Of a stretch of 64,000 nucleotides of DNA, positions 53,593 through 62,537 are shown one piece after another. Below the pieces are notes generated by a model that saw nothing but the letters and a program-made list of their open reading frames with translations, was not told where the DNA came from and made no database searches. Both the position numbers and the translations under genes were made by a program. The stretch's first letter is position 1. Every line of letters starts with the position of its first letter. The stretch is from an uncultured Alistipes sp. (GTDB lineage Bacteria; Bacteroidota; Bacteroidia; Bacteroidales; Rikenellaceae): positions 62,001 to 126,000 of the forward strand of contig NZ_CAJTXD010000005.1 in assembly GCF_910580175.1 (NCBI RefSeq), in the 5' to 3' direction.

Positions 53593-56568
53593 TCACTTCA
53601 TTTTTCGGATCCGGGCCTTGGCCTCCTCCACGATGCCGTCGTCGGCATGCGAATAACCGTCGGCGACGCTCTGCCATGTGGCGCGGGCCTGAAAGTTATC
53701 GCCCTTGCGGACATAGACGTCGCCCAGCAGAATGTAGGCCTTGGCCAACCAATAAGCCTGCGGCTCCCGCTCGGAAAAGGCGAAAACAGCCTTCTCTGCG
53801 CGATCCATATCCCCTTCGGCGAAGATATCCTCGATCAAATAATAAGCGGCGGCCGACCCCTCGCGGGTGCGCACCTCCGAAGCGAGCTTCTTGTAGTGCT
53901 TGGCCGCTTCGTCGCGCTTGTCGCAGGCGCGCAGCTGCTCGGCCCAGGCGAAACGCGCCTCCCGCAACGCCTCGACGCCGGCATCGGGATGGGCGCAGAC
54001 GTCGGCGGCCATCTTTTCGATCTGCTGCGCATCGCCGGCGGCGATCGTGGCCCGGACGTAACCGGTCATGGCTTTCTGCCGGTCGGCGGCAGTCGGCGCC
54101 ACGTCGTAGAGCTGGCGATAGGCCGTGGCTGCCCGATCGTAGAGTTTATCGGCATAGGTCATCTCGGACAACTTCTCCAACACGGTAACGGAATACTGGT
54201 TGACCCCCAACTTGGCCAAATCGGAAAGGGTCTCGATGGCATTGCGCCGCTGCCCGAGCCGCAAATAACAATCGCTCAGATAATAAAGCGCCTCGACCCG
54301 ATAACCGCCCTTGGGATAACTCTTGACATAGCTCCGCAACGATTTGGCCGCCACCTCATGGCGGTTGGACAGATAGAGTTTCTGCGCCGCGGCGAACGAA
54401 AGCGAATCGCGCGACAAGGCCGTAAGGTCGCTCTCCATACCGACCCGGGCGGCATGCTCGAAATAACCGTCGACATCGCCCTCGGAGACATAGATCTCGC
54501 GGATGCCCTGCATCGCTTCGCGCGCCTCGAACGACTGGGGCGAAGCCGCGACGACCAAATCGTAATAATGCAACGACTTCTTCCGGTCGCCCAAGTTAAG
54601 ATAGACCAGTCCCAGGTCGGAAAGCGCCTGTACCCGCTGGGGCGAAGAAGGGTAATCGGCCAGGAAACGTTCGAGCTGCCGGGCGCCCTCGGCATAACGC
54701 TCCTGCTCGACGTAAGAACGGCCCAACTCGTAGGAAGCGGCATCGGCATAGTCGCCGGCCCCCGAAGCGACGATGCGCTGCAAGGCCTGCTGCTTCTGCT
54801 CGGTACGCCCCAGCAGACCGAGCGCTATGGCCCGCTTGTAGGCAGCATAATGTTTCTCGGGGGTGTTCGCAGCCATCGCCTGGGCATACTCCTCGACGGC
54901 GGCCTCGAACTGACGGCCAGCATAGTAGACGTCGCCCATGCGGTTGTGGGCATCGGCCCGATAACGATCCTGGCCGCTGTAAACGGCGAGGAACTTCCTG
55001 AACGCCTCGCCGGCCTGCTCCAAACTGCCCTTGGCGAACGAACAATAACCCAGGTTATACCAAGCGAAAGCATACTCGCGTTCGGTGCGCGGCGCCCGGG
55101 CGATGTAAGCGTTGTATTTGGCGGCGGCCACGGCATGATCGCCCTGTGCGAAAGCGATCTCGCCCTGCCAGAAAGCGCTGAGCGCCGTATACTTGGGACT
55201 CACGTTGACAGCGGCCGATTCCTCCAGATTGCGCCGGGCGGCCTTCATGTCGCCGGCGGCGTAGGCCTCCAGACCGCGGAAATAAGCGATCTTCTGCAAG
55301 GCGGCCCGCACGTCGGCATTCATGGACGACGACGACTTGATGGCCCGATAAGCGGCATCGTAATCGTGGGAATTATAATAAGCAGCCACCAGCAAAGCCC
55401 GGGCCTCGTCAGCCCGCGGCGACGAAGGATAACGCTCGACGTAGCGGCTCAACAGATTGATGGCCCCGTTGAAAGCACCCCCGCCCAACTCGTACTGCAA
55501 CTTGGCGTAGTTGAACAATGCGTCCTCGGCGACCTCGGCATTGAACCGCTCGTCGGCAGCCATGGCGAAAGAGAGCATGGCAGCCTGCTTGTCGCCGGCC
55601 CGCAAGTAACAATCGGCCAGATGATAAGAAGCGTTCTGCGTCATGGCATCCTCGGCTCCGCACACGCGGCGCAAGCGGTCGGCCGCTTCGGCATAACGGG
55701 CCGTACGGTAGAGCGAAAAACCGCTCAGATAATCGGTTTCGCGGTCGTAGTGCCCGCCGGCATCCTCGAAAGCCTGCAAATGATCGAGCACGGCGCCGAA
55801 ATCCTCCAGCCGAAACCAGGCCTCGGCGATCACGCGCTCCAATTCGGCACGCCGCCGCGGCACGGCGCGGCGGGCCAATTCGTCGCCGGTGTCGACCACA
55901 TATTGGTAGTTGCCCTGATGATACTCGATCTGGAGCAAATAATAAGGCACCAGCTCGGCATAAGCCTCGCTATGGCCCAAAGCGAAGAAACCTTGCTTGG
56001 CCCGCTCGTAATCGCCCTGCAAATAATCGATGTAAGATTTGTAATACAAGGCATGATCGGCATACTTGCTTCGGCTGTCGATGCGGCTGAAATAACGGTA
56101 AGCCTGGGCGAAGTCCTTGTCGAAAAATTCGACATAACCCATGCGGATATTATACTGCTCGCGCCGCGAAGCGCTCAACGTCCGATAATCGACGGCAGCA
56201 AAAGATTCGCGCGCACGCTTCAGATCGCCGTTGGCACAATAATACGACCCCAATGCGAAAAACGCATCGTTGTTGTACACCGAACCGGGATGACGGATGA
56301 TGAAGCGCCGCAAAGCCCCTTCGGCATCGTCGCTGCCCAGCTCGACGGCACAGGCCGCCAACAAGAATTCGACCTCCTCGGCAGCGGCCTTGTCGACCGG
56401 AGCGAGCGCCTGCTGCGCAGCCAGAAGCTCGTGCCGCGCATCGCTCCAATGCCCGCGGTCGAACAACTCGCGCCCCCGATCGATATGCTGGCGCGGGTCG
56501 TCGGACGCAGCCCATGCACCCAAACACCCGCAAAACAAGAAAAACCACAGAAAAACGAACCTCCGCAT
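53593..56568 (-). CDS. Large secreted TPR-repeat protein
   Basis: A 991-residue protein with a signal peptide (MRRFVFLWFFLFCGCLGAWA) and about 20 or more TPR-like helical pairs across its length. Examples are AFFALGSYYCANGDLKRARESF, AFAWYNLGYCSFAKGSLEQAGEAFRKFL and VEALYYLSDCYLRLGQRRNAIETL. Many units resemble the YbgF/BamD type (spacing ending in YPSSPxA). It is presumably periplasmic and assists or binds the barrel protein encoded directly downstream. No enzymatic domain is visible. Confidence 0.87.
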   Translation of the reverse strand: MRRFVFLWFFLFCGCLGAWAASDDPRQHIDRGRELFDRGHWSDARHELLAAQQALAPVDKAAAEEVEFLLAACAVELGSDDAEGALRRFIIRHPGSVYNNDAFFALGSYYCANGDLKRARESFAAVDYRTLSASRREQYNIRMGYVEFFDKDFAQAYRYFSRIDSRSKYADHALYYKSYIDYLQGDYERAKQGFFALGHSEAYAELVPYYLLQIEYHQGNYQYVVDTGDELARRAVPRRRAELERVIAEAWFRLEDFGAVLDHLQAFEDAGGHYDRETDYLSGFSLYRTARYAEAADRLRRVCGAEDAMTQNASYHLADCYLRAGDKQAAMLSFAMAADERFNAEVAEDALFNYAKLQYELGGGAFNGAINLLSRYVERYPSSPRADEARALLVAAYYNSHDYDAAYRAIKSSSSMNADVRAALQKIAYFRGLEAYAAGDMKAARRNLEESAAVNVSPKYTALSAFWQGEIAFAQGDHAVAAAKYNAYIARAPRTEREYAFAWYNLGYCSFAKGSLEQAGEAFRKFLAVYSGQDRYRADAHNRMGDVYYAGRQFEAAVEEYAQAMAANTPEKHYAAYKRAIALGLLGRTEQKQQALQRIVASGAGDYADAASYELGRSYVEQERYAEGARQLERFLADYPSSPQRVQALSDLGLVYLNLGDRKKSLHYYDLVVAASPQSFEAREAMQGIREIYVSEGDVDGYFEHAARVGMESDLTALSRDSLSFAAAQKLYLSNRHEVAAKSLRSYVKSYPKGGYRVEALYYLSDCYLRLGQRRNAIETLSDLAKLGVNQYSVTVLEKLSEMTYADKLYDRAATAYRQLYDVAPTAADRQKAMTGYVRATIAAGDAQQIEKMAADVCAHPDAGVEALREARFAWAEQLRACDKRDEAAKHYKKLASEVRTREGSAAAYYLIEDIFAEGDMDRAEKAVFAFSEREPQAYWLAKAYILLGDVYVRKGDNFQARATWQSVADGYSHADDGIVEEAKARIRKMK

Positions 56569-56595
56569 AGGTGAAAAATTTCAAAAGAGACCTGG

Positions 56596-56603
56596 CAAAG
56601 ATA
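56596..56603 (-). promoter_or_regulatory. -7 box of the TPR/barrel operon
   Basis: Minus-strand TATCTTTG, 27 nt before the start codon at 56568. A TTG at 56626-56628 is 22 nt away, slightly long. Confidence 0.6.
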
Positions 56604-56684
56604 AACATTTTACCAGCACGCCCCGCAATCCGAGGAACGGAATTTGCCGGTTGCAGAAGAAACAACACAAAAAAAACACGAATC

Positions 56685-57101
56685 ATGATCGAAAAAGTAA
56701 CGGTAGAACTGACCGGCCAAGCCGGATTCCGAGCCACGGAAGGCTATGGATGCGACGCCATGAATCCGAAGGAACTGCTGCTCTACGCAGCGGCGCAATG
56801 CGCCGGACAAACGGCGATGATGGTAATGGAGAAGATGCACGTGAAACCCAAACGGCTGGAAATTACCTACTCGGGCGAACTGAACACCGACCGGCTGCAA
56901 GCCGAAAGCATGTTCCGCTCGTTCCGTGTGATCTACAACGTGGAATGCGGCGCCGGCGATCAACAAGAAAAAGCGGGCCGCGCACTATCGCTGACGCACG
57001 AAAAATACTGCGGCCTGACACAAATGCTGCGCAAGATAGCGCCCGTGAGCCACGAAATCGCAGTGGTAAACACCGAACCGGAACCTATGACCGCAGAATG
57101 A
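56685..57101 (+). CDS. OsmC-family peroxiredoxin-like protein
   Basis: A 138-residue OsmC/YhfA-fold protein. The first redox Cys is in LYAAAQCAGQTAMMVMEKM (the long central helix) and the second in HEKYCGLTQML. This two-Cys arrangement reduces organic hydroperoxides. The N-terminal strand pair (IEKVTVELTGQAGFRATEGYG) is typical. The start at 56685 is chosen from family length; upstream sequence is basic and non-homologous. Confidence 0.87.
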   Translation: MIEKVTVELTGQAGFRATEGYGCDAMNPKELLLYAAAQCAGQTAMMVMEKMHVKPKRLEITYSGELNTDRLQAESMFRSFRVIYNVECGAGDQQEKAGRALSLTHEKYCGLTQMLRKIAPVSHEIAVVNTEPEPMTAE

Positions 57102-57104
57102 AAA

Positions 57105-57139
57105 GATCGCTCCGGGATTTTTCCCGGAGCGATCTTTTT
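57105..57139 (+). terminator. Bidirectional terminator between OsmC and TolC genes
   Basis: GATCGCTCCGGGA (57105-57117) pairs with TCCCGGAGCGATC (57122-57134) with T-runs on both strands; the two genes converge on it. Confidence 0.92.
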
Positions 57140-57165
57140 GAGGTAAACGCTGTCGCCGCAGGTAC

Positions 57166-58407
57166 TCACTCCGCCGCCGTGATGCGGCGATAGTCGGAAA
57201 GCGCGACAGCATAGTTGTAGCGGGCGTCGATGTCGTTGGTATACAACTGTATCCAACTCAACTGCGCCTGCAACACATCGAGAATCGTTACCAACCCCTC
57301 GCCATAAGAATAGGTGCTGAGGGCGAGGTTCTCGCCGGCGATCCGCAAACTGCGCTCCGAAGCATCGACCTGGGCGCGGCTCTGGACGATGGCCGTCCAA
57401 CCGTTCATCTCCTCGCGTACGATGTCGTCGTGCACCTGCGCGGCGTTCGACTCGCTTTCGGCCTGCAACGCTTGGGCTGCTCCCACGGCCCGCCGCCGTT
57501 CGCCCCAATGGAAAAGCGGCACCGAAACCTTGACGAAAGCCGAGCCGTCGAGCACCGTTTCGCCCGTACGGTTGGGCGAATAAGGCTGCCACGATCCGCC
57601 CACCCCGACGCTGACCTGGGGATTGAAAGGCGCACGCACTGCCCGGATCGCGACGGCGGCCTGCTCGGCACGCAACTGCGCGACGGCATAGTCGGGCCGG
57701 CGGGCCAAGGCAGCATCGGCCGTCATGCGTCGGGGCATAGGCAGCGAATCGCGCACATCGTCGGCCAGGCTTACCGCGGCCGCGGCTTCGGCTCCGCGCA
57801 GGATATTGAAATTGTGCAACGCCACCTCGGCGCGCTGCTGTGCCGAAACCAGCCCGTAACGGGCTTCGCTCAACCGGGCATCGATCATCAACACGTCGCC
57901 CTTGGCGATATAGCCCTCGTCGAAACGCCGGTCGACCACCTCCTTGAGCGATGCGATCAACGCCACGTACTGTTGCATGGCCTCGGCATAAAGGTTCATG
58001 GCGGAGAGATTCCAATAAGCATAATCGGCTGCATAACACACCTCCAACCGCGAGAACTCCTCGTCGCAAAGGGCGATGTCGTATCCCAGTCCGGCGCTTT
58101 CGACCGCCGCACGCACGGAACCGCCGCCGTAGACGAGCTGGACGAGTTGCGGCAAGACACTGAAAGTCCAGTGCTTCACACCATCATAATGGCGCACCGT
58201 AGCGGTAAAGCTCCCGTCCATCGAAAGGCGCGGAAGGTAGCCGGTGCGCGCCTGCCCCACCCGCTCGGAAGCCGCAATCCGACGGGACTCGGCAGCCTTG
58301 AGCTGCCAACTATAATCCAAGACGGCAAGCCGATAATCATCGAGCTGCACCTGTGCTGCGAGCGACCGGACGAAAAAGAGGAAAAAGAGGAGGAAAAAAG
58401 GTTTCAT
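57166..58407 (-). CDS. TolC-family outer-membrane efflux protein
   Basis: A 413-residue TolC-type protein with a signal peptide (MKPFFLLFFLFFVRSLAAQ) and two halves of long coiled-coil helices. The characteristic turn segments are seen (GYLPRLSMDGSFTATV; a second-half counterpart in FNPQVSVGVGGSWQPYSPNRTGE) and the C-terminal helix has YSYGEGLVTILDVLQAQ. It forms the exit duct of the RND pump. Its start overlaps the permease stop (ATGA). Confidence 0.92.
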   Translation of the reverse strand: MKPFFLLFFLFFVRSLAAQVQLDDYRLAVLDYSWQLKAAESRRIAASERVGQARTGYLPRLSMDGSFTATVRHYDGVKHWTFSVLPQLVQLVYGGGSVRAAVESAGLGYDIALCDEEFSRLEVCYAADYAYWNLSAMNLYAEAMQQYVALIASLKEVVDRRFDEGYIAKGDVLMIDARLSEARYGLVSAQQRAEVALHNFNILRGAEAAAAVSLADDVRDSLPMPRRMTADAALARRPDYAVAQLRAEQAAVAIRAVRAPFNPQVSVGVGGSWQPYSPNRTGETVLDGSAFVKVSVPLFHWGERRRAVGAAQALQAESESNAAQVHDDIVREEMNGWTAIVQSRAQVDASERSLRIAGENLALSTYSYGEGLVTILDVLQAQLSWIQLYTNDIDARYNYAVALSDYRRITAAE

Positions 58408-61400
58408 GGTCGACGGATATGGTAAAAAACGGCATAAAACACAGGCAACACACAGATCGTAAGCAACGTAGCGACGAACAACCCGCCCATGATCGTAGCG
58501 GCCATCGCTCCGAACATGGAATCGAACAACAGAGGCAGCATGCCCAGAATGGTAGTGCCCGAAGCCATCGTCACAGGGACGATACGGCTGCGCGTAGCCG
58601 AAATGAGGGCATCGTAGGACGCGAGACCGGCTCGCTTCAACTGTCCGATCTGCTCGACGAGCACCACGGCGTTCTTGATGTTCATGCCCACCAACCCGAG
58701 CAGGCCGAGCAACGAAAAGAAGTTGAAGACCTTGCCCGTGACGGCCAACCCGAGCACCACCCCGATGAAAATCAACGGAATCATGGACAAGATGATGATC
58801 GGCTCGCGATAATTGCGGAACAACAACAACAGCACGATGAGAATCAAAACCAAAGTCAGCGGCATGTATGCAGCCAGCGCCCGGTTGGACTCCTGCTGGC
58901 TCTCCTGCTCGCCGAAAATCTTCATGGCATATCCCTCGGGCAAGACGATGCTGCGCCTGACCGAATCGCTCAAGGCGGCGAACAACCGCATGGTGTTGAC
59001 CCCGCGTGCGGGATCGCACTGCGCTTTCATCACGCGCTGGCGGTTGTAACGCTTGACCGTGCCGCGGCGGAAATCGAACCGGAAATCCTCGACCGCCTGT
59101 CCGAGCGAGAAGACGCGGCCGGCGGGATTGAAAATAGGCAGAGCCTGCAAGTTGGTCAGGTTGTAGGCCCCGATGTTCTCGTCCTTGAGCAGGATGGGCA
59201 TGAACTGGTCGCCCTCGCGGTACTCGCCCAGGACGTAACCCTGCGTGGCGATGGTAATGCCCTGGGCCATCTGGCTGCGGGTAACACCGATACGCTGCCC
59301 TTTCATCTGCGAATAGATCGGCAGCCAAGCCGGCTCGCGGTTGCCCCAGCTGTTGCGGATGTTGGTCGCACCGGGCGTGTGCCACATAATCTGCTCGACG
59401 GCCGAAGTCAAACGGCACAACGTATCGATGTCGTCGCCAATGAACCCGAACTCGATGGCGGCATCGGGCACAGGCGAGAGCTTGAAAAGCGACGAACGCA
59501 GCCACACGTCAGGGAACTCGGCCGTGACGAAAGCATCGAACCGCTCCTCGACGGCAGACGTCTGCCGCTTGTCGTACAACTCGATCAAGATATTGCCGAA
59601 ATTGGAACGCAAGGAAACATTGCTGCTGGCCAGATAATAACGCGGAGGAGTGGCGCCCAACGTGACGGAAACGCATTTGACCTCGGGCTGCTCCTGCAAC
59701 CATGCTTCCATACGCCGCAAATTGCGCTCCGTCTCGCGGATGTCGAACCCCTCGGGCAACAAGACGTCGGCCCGGAAGTAAGGCTTATCGAGCGACGGGA
59801 AGAAATTCTGCGGCATGCGTCCCATGACTGCAAGCGAGCCGACGAAAAGCGCCACGACGCCGAGCACGACGCCCCACCGCCACTTCAGAAGCCAGCTCAG
59901 AAACCGGTCGAACGCATGGTAGAACCCCGTATCGTAAGGATCGCCCGGCTTCGGCTTAACCCGCAGCATGAAGTCGGCGAACAACGGCGTCTGCGTGAGG
60001 GCGAGCACCCAACTGAGCAGCAACGACAAGGCCAGCACGACGAACAGCGGCTTGACGATCTCGGCGACGGACGAAGGGGCGAGGTACAAGGGCAGAAACG
60101 AAAAGATGGCGATGAGCGTAGCCCCGAGCAGGCTCCACACCGGGCCGTTGGCCCCGTCGATCACGGCGCGCCGCCGCTCCGCGCCCCGCAGCATGGCCTG
60201 CTGGGCGTTGTCCGTCACGACGATGGCATTGTCGACCAACATGCCCATGGCGATGATGAATCCGGCCAGCGACGTGCGGTTGAGTCCCTCGCCCAAAAAC
60301 TGCATGAACAACAAGGTGCCCCCGATCGAAAACAACAGCGAACTGCCGATCAACACCCCGGCCCGAAATCCCATGACGAGCATGATGATGGCTATGACAA
60401 TGGCGACAGACTCGGCCAGATTCAACACGAACGTAGCATTGGCTTCGCGAGCGATCCGGTTTTCGGGGTAAAGCACCGTAAGCTCCATGCCCACGGGCAT
60501 GCGGCCGACCTGGGCATCGAGCACCCGGGCGATCCGGTCGCCCGTCTTGACCACGTCGGCCTGCGCCTCGGTGGAGATGCCGATCCCCACGGCACGCCGC
60601 CCGTCGATGCGCATGAGCGTCTGCGGCGGCTCGGCATATCCCCGCTCCACGCGCGCAAGGTCGCCCAAACGGTACTGCTTGCCCGACGCGGACATGAGCA
60701 GCTGGTCGGCGATGTCATCCAAACTTTTATAAGCCCCCTCTTCGAGGATGCGGATTTCGAGCGCCCCGGCCTGCTTCTCGCCGCTGTTGACCACGGCGTT
60801 CTGCTGGCGGACGGTCGAGAGGATCGTTTCGGGCCGGATCGAAAAATTGGCCAAAGCCGAAAGACTGACATAGACGTTCACGACGGGAGTCTGCTCGCCG
60901 AAAAGCGTCACTTTCTGCACCCCGTCGACCGTTACCAACGCCGTTTTCAACCGCTGCGCCCACTCACGCAATTCCGCCCACGAAAACCCGCGGTCGACCG
61001 ACAACCCGTAATAAATGCCGTAGACGTCGCCGAAATCATCGGCAACGGTAATCGCTGAAGCACCGGCCGGCAAACGCGGCTGGACGTTGAGCGTCTTACG
61101 GCGCAGCTCATCCCACAACTGGGGGATGTCGCGGGCCGAAGTAGCAGGATCCAGCTCGACGAGGATTTTCGAACGTCCGTAAGAAGATTCGGAAGTAATC
61201 TTATACACGCTGCGCATGGACTGCACCTCGCGCTCGATCGGCTCGGTAATCAAAGCCTCGACCTCCTGCGGCGAAGCGCCGGGATAGGAACAAAGGAGCG
61301 AAGCGCTTTTGATGACGAAAACCGAATCCTCCTTTTTACCCAAGGTGGCAAAGCCTGCGACACCGCCGACCAGAAGAATCAAGAGGAAAAACCAGATGAC

Positions 61401-61436
61401 TTTGGCGTTGCGCAACGAATATTCGGGAAGCGTCAT
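58404..61436 (-). CDS. RND efflux permease (AcrB-like)
   Basis: A 1010-residue inner-membrane pump with the usual 12 helices and two large periplasmic loops. Motifs: YPGASPQEVEALITEPIEREV (porter start), and GMLVDNAIVVTDN in helix 4, where the first proton-relay Asp is kept and the second position is Asn, as in many RND pumps. GLLGLVGMNIKNAVVLVEQ is the helix 10 region with the Lys. It uses proton influx to expel drugs or toxic lipids. It lies 7 nt after the adaptor gene. Confidence 0.93.
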   Translation of the reverse strand: MTLPEYSLRNAKVIWFFLLILLVGGVAGFATLGKKEDSVFVIKSASLLCSYPGASPQEVEALITEPIEREVQSMRSVYKITSESSYGRSKILVELDPATSARDIPQLWDELRRKTLNVQPRLPAGASAITVADDFGDVYGIYYGLSVDRGFSWAELREWAQRLKTALVTVDGVQKVTLFGEQTPVVNVYVSLSALANFSIRPETILSTVRQQNAVVNSGEKQAGALEIRILEEGAYKSLDDIADQLLMSASGKQYRLGDLARVERGYAEPPQTLMRIDGRRAVGIGISTEAQADVVKTGDRIARVLDAQVGRMPVGMELTVLYPENRIAREANATFVLNLAESVAIVIAIIMLVMGFRAGVLIGSSLLFSIGGTLLFMQFLGEGLNRTSLAGFIIAMGMLVDNAIVVTDNAQQAMLRGAERRRAVIDGANGPVWSLLGATLIAIFSFLPLYLAPSSVAEIVKPLFVVLALSLLLSWVLALTQTPLFADFMLRVKPKPGDPYDTGFYHAFDRFLSWLLKWRWGVVLGVVALFVGSLAVMGRMPQNFFPSLDKPYFRADVLLPEGFDIRETERNLRRMEAWLQEQPEVKCVSVTLGATPPRYYLASSNVSLRSNFGNILIELYDKRQTSAVEERFDAFVTAEFPDVWLRSSLFKLSPVPDAAIEFGFIGDDIDTLCRLTSAVEQIMWHTPGATNIRNSWGNREPAWLPIYSQMKGQRIGVTRSQMAQGITIATQGYVLGEYREGDQFMPILLKDENIGAYNLTNLQALPIFNPAGRVFSLGQAVEDFRFDFRRGTVKRYNRQRVMKAQCDPARGVNTMRLFAALSDSVRRSIVLPEGYAMKIFGEQESQQESNRALAAYMPLTLVLILIVLLLLFRNYREPIIILSMIPLIFIGVVLGLAVTGKVFNFFSLLGLLGLVGMNIKNAVVLVEQIGQLKRAGLASYDALISATRSRIVPVTMASGTTILGMLPLLFDSMFGAMAATIMGGLFVATLLTICVLPVFYAVFYHIRRP

Positions 61437-61443
61437 GGCCGTG

Positions 61444-62475
61444 TCATATTAAGATCCGCACCCGATCGCCCGGATGCAAACGATAGACCCCGGCCGTGAC
61501 GACCCGCTCGCCGGGTTCGACACCGCTGTCGATGACCACCCGGTCGCTGCCGAACAACTCGCCGAGCGTCACGGCGCGGCGCTCGACCCGATCGTCGGGG
61601 CCGACGATCCAAACATAGGTGCCGCCGTCGGTCGGCGCATAGATGGCCGACAGGGGCAACGCCACGGCACCCGGCACGGGATCGGGCGAAAACATGGTAA
61701 CGGTGCACGACATGCCGGGCGAGATGTCGTAACGCGCCGTATCGACTCCGAGGAGGGTCAACGAAACGGGAAAGCCCGAAGCGTCGGACGACGTGCGGGC
61801 GTAATCCTTGAGCTTTGCAGCAAAACGCAGGCCGCGGAAATTGTCGAATTCAACCTCGAAACGCGACGCGGTATCGGCCAACGAAGCCAACCCGCGCTCG
61901 GGCATGGTAAACTTGACGGTAGTCGTGCGCGGATCGACCAAACGCAAGATGGCTTGCCCGGCCTGCACCCGCTCGAAATTGTCGACATACGTAGCCTCGA
62001 TTACCCCGGAGAAAGGGGCTGTGATCTTCGTATCTTTCAACAGATCGAGGGCATTCTCATACGCCGACCGGGCCTGCGCGAAACGGGTCTGCGCGGCTTC
62101 GGCTTCCTGGCGCGAGACCGCCTGATGGGCCAATAAACGCTGCATGCGCTGCTGCTGCGAACGCGCCTCCTCGAACGCTGAACGCGTGGCGGAGACCTGC
62201 AACTCGACATCGCGGGGATCCAACTCGGCCAGCAAGGCTCCCCGCACGACCCGCTCGCCCTGGGCGACGGGAACGTCGAGCACCTGTCCTGCGAGCTTGA
62301 AAGCCAGGTTCACGGCATCGTCGGGCGTAGCCATACCGGCGAAGTCCTTGCGGATGGAGGCGGCATCGGCCGCCACGGCGACCTTCACAGGACGGATCGC
62401 ATCGGCAGAAACCGACGACCGACGGCCGCAGCCGGCAAAGGCCAACAACGACATCGAAAAAGCAAGAACACGCAT
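61444..62475 (-). CDS. RND efflux periplasmic adaptor (membrane fusion protein), lipoprotein
   Basis: A 343-residue MFP. The N-terminus MRVLAFSMSLLAFAGC is a lipoprotein signal (Cys16). It is followed by a lipoyl half-motif (FKLAGQVLDVPVAQGERVVRGALLAELD), a coiled-coil hairpin (about 95-140), the second lipoyl half (TKITAPFSGVIEATYVDN), then beta-barrel and membrane-proximal domains. It bridges the permease and TolC. The ATG at 62475 lies 3 nt after the U-run of a strong hairpin; upstream in-frame codons lie inside that hairpin. Confidence 0.92.
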   Translation of the reverse strand: MRVLAFSMSLLAFAGCGRRSSVSADAIRPVKVAVAADAASIRKDFAGMATPDDAVNLAFKLAGQVLDVPVAQGERVVRGALLAELDPRDVELQVSATRSAFEEARSQQQRMQRLLAHQAVSRQEAEAAQTRFAQARSAYENALDLLKDTKITAPFSGVIEATYVDNFERVQAGQAILRLVDPRTTTVKFTMPERGLASLADTASRFEVEFDNFRGLRFAAKLKDYARTSSDASGFPVSLTLLGVDTARYDISPGMSCTVTMFSPDPVPGAVALPLSAIYAPTDGGTYVWIVGPDDRVERRAVTLGELFGSDRVVIDSGVEPGERVVTAGVYRLHPGDRVRILI

Positions 62476-62478
62476 ACG

Positions 62479-62512
62479 AAAAAAGTTGACTTCGCATTCG
62501 GAAGTCAACTTT
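62479..62512 (-). terminator. Terminator-like perfect palindrome at the start of the efflux operon
   Basis: AAAGTTGACTTC (62482-62493) pairs perfectly with GAAGTCAACTTT (62501-62512). On the minus strand the hairpin ends in six T (complement of 62479-62484), 3 nt before the adaptor ATG. It can be an intrinsic terminator for the DoxX-like gene, an attenuator, or an operator for a dimeric repressor. Confidence 0.8.
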
Positions 62513-62537
62513 CATACCACATGCCGGCCGTGCGCCC

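Noticed and set aside
53347..56574. 1075-codon open frame antisense to the TPR gene
   Set aside because: Longer than the real gene, but repetitive Ile/Gly/Arg composition without domains, whereas the minus strand gives a signal peptide and clear TPRs.
58353..61058. 901-codon plus-strand frame antisense to the RND permease
   Set aside because: Gln/Arg/His-rich shadow of a conserved pump; no start signal or domain.
62057..62515. Leader-peptide-like frame starting inside the hairpin before the efflux adaptor
   Set aside because: It is out of frame within the adaptor gene, very Arg/Cys-rich and continues far into it; more likely a by-product of the palindrome.
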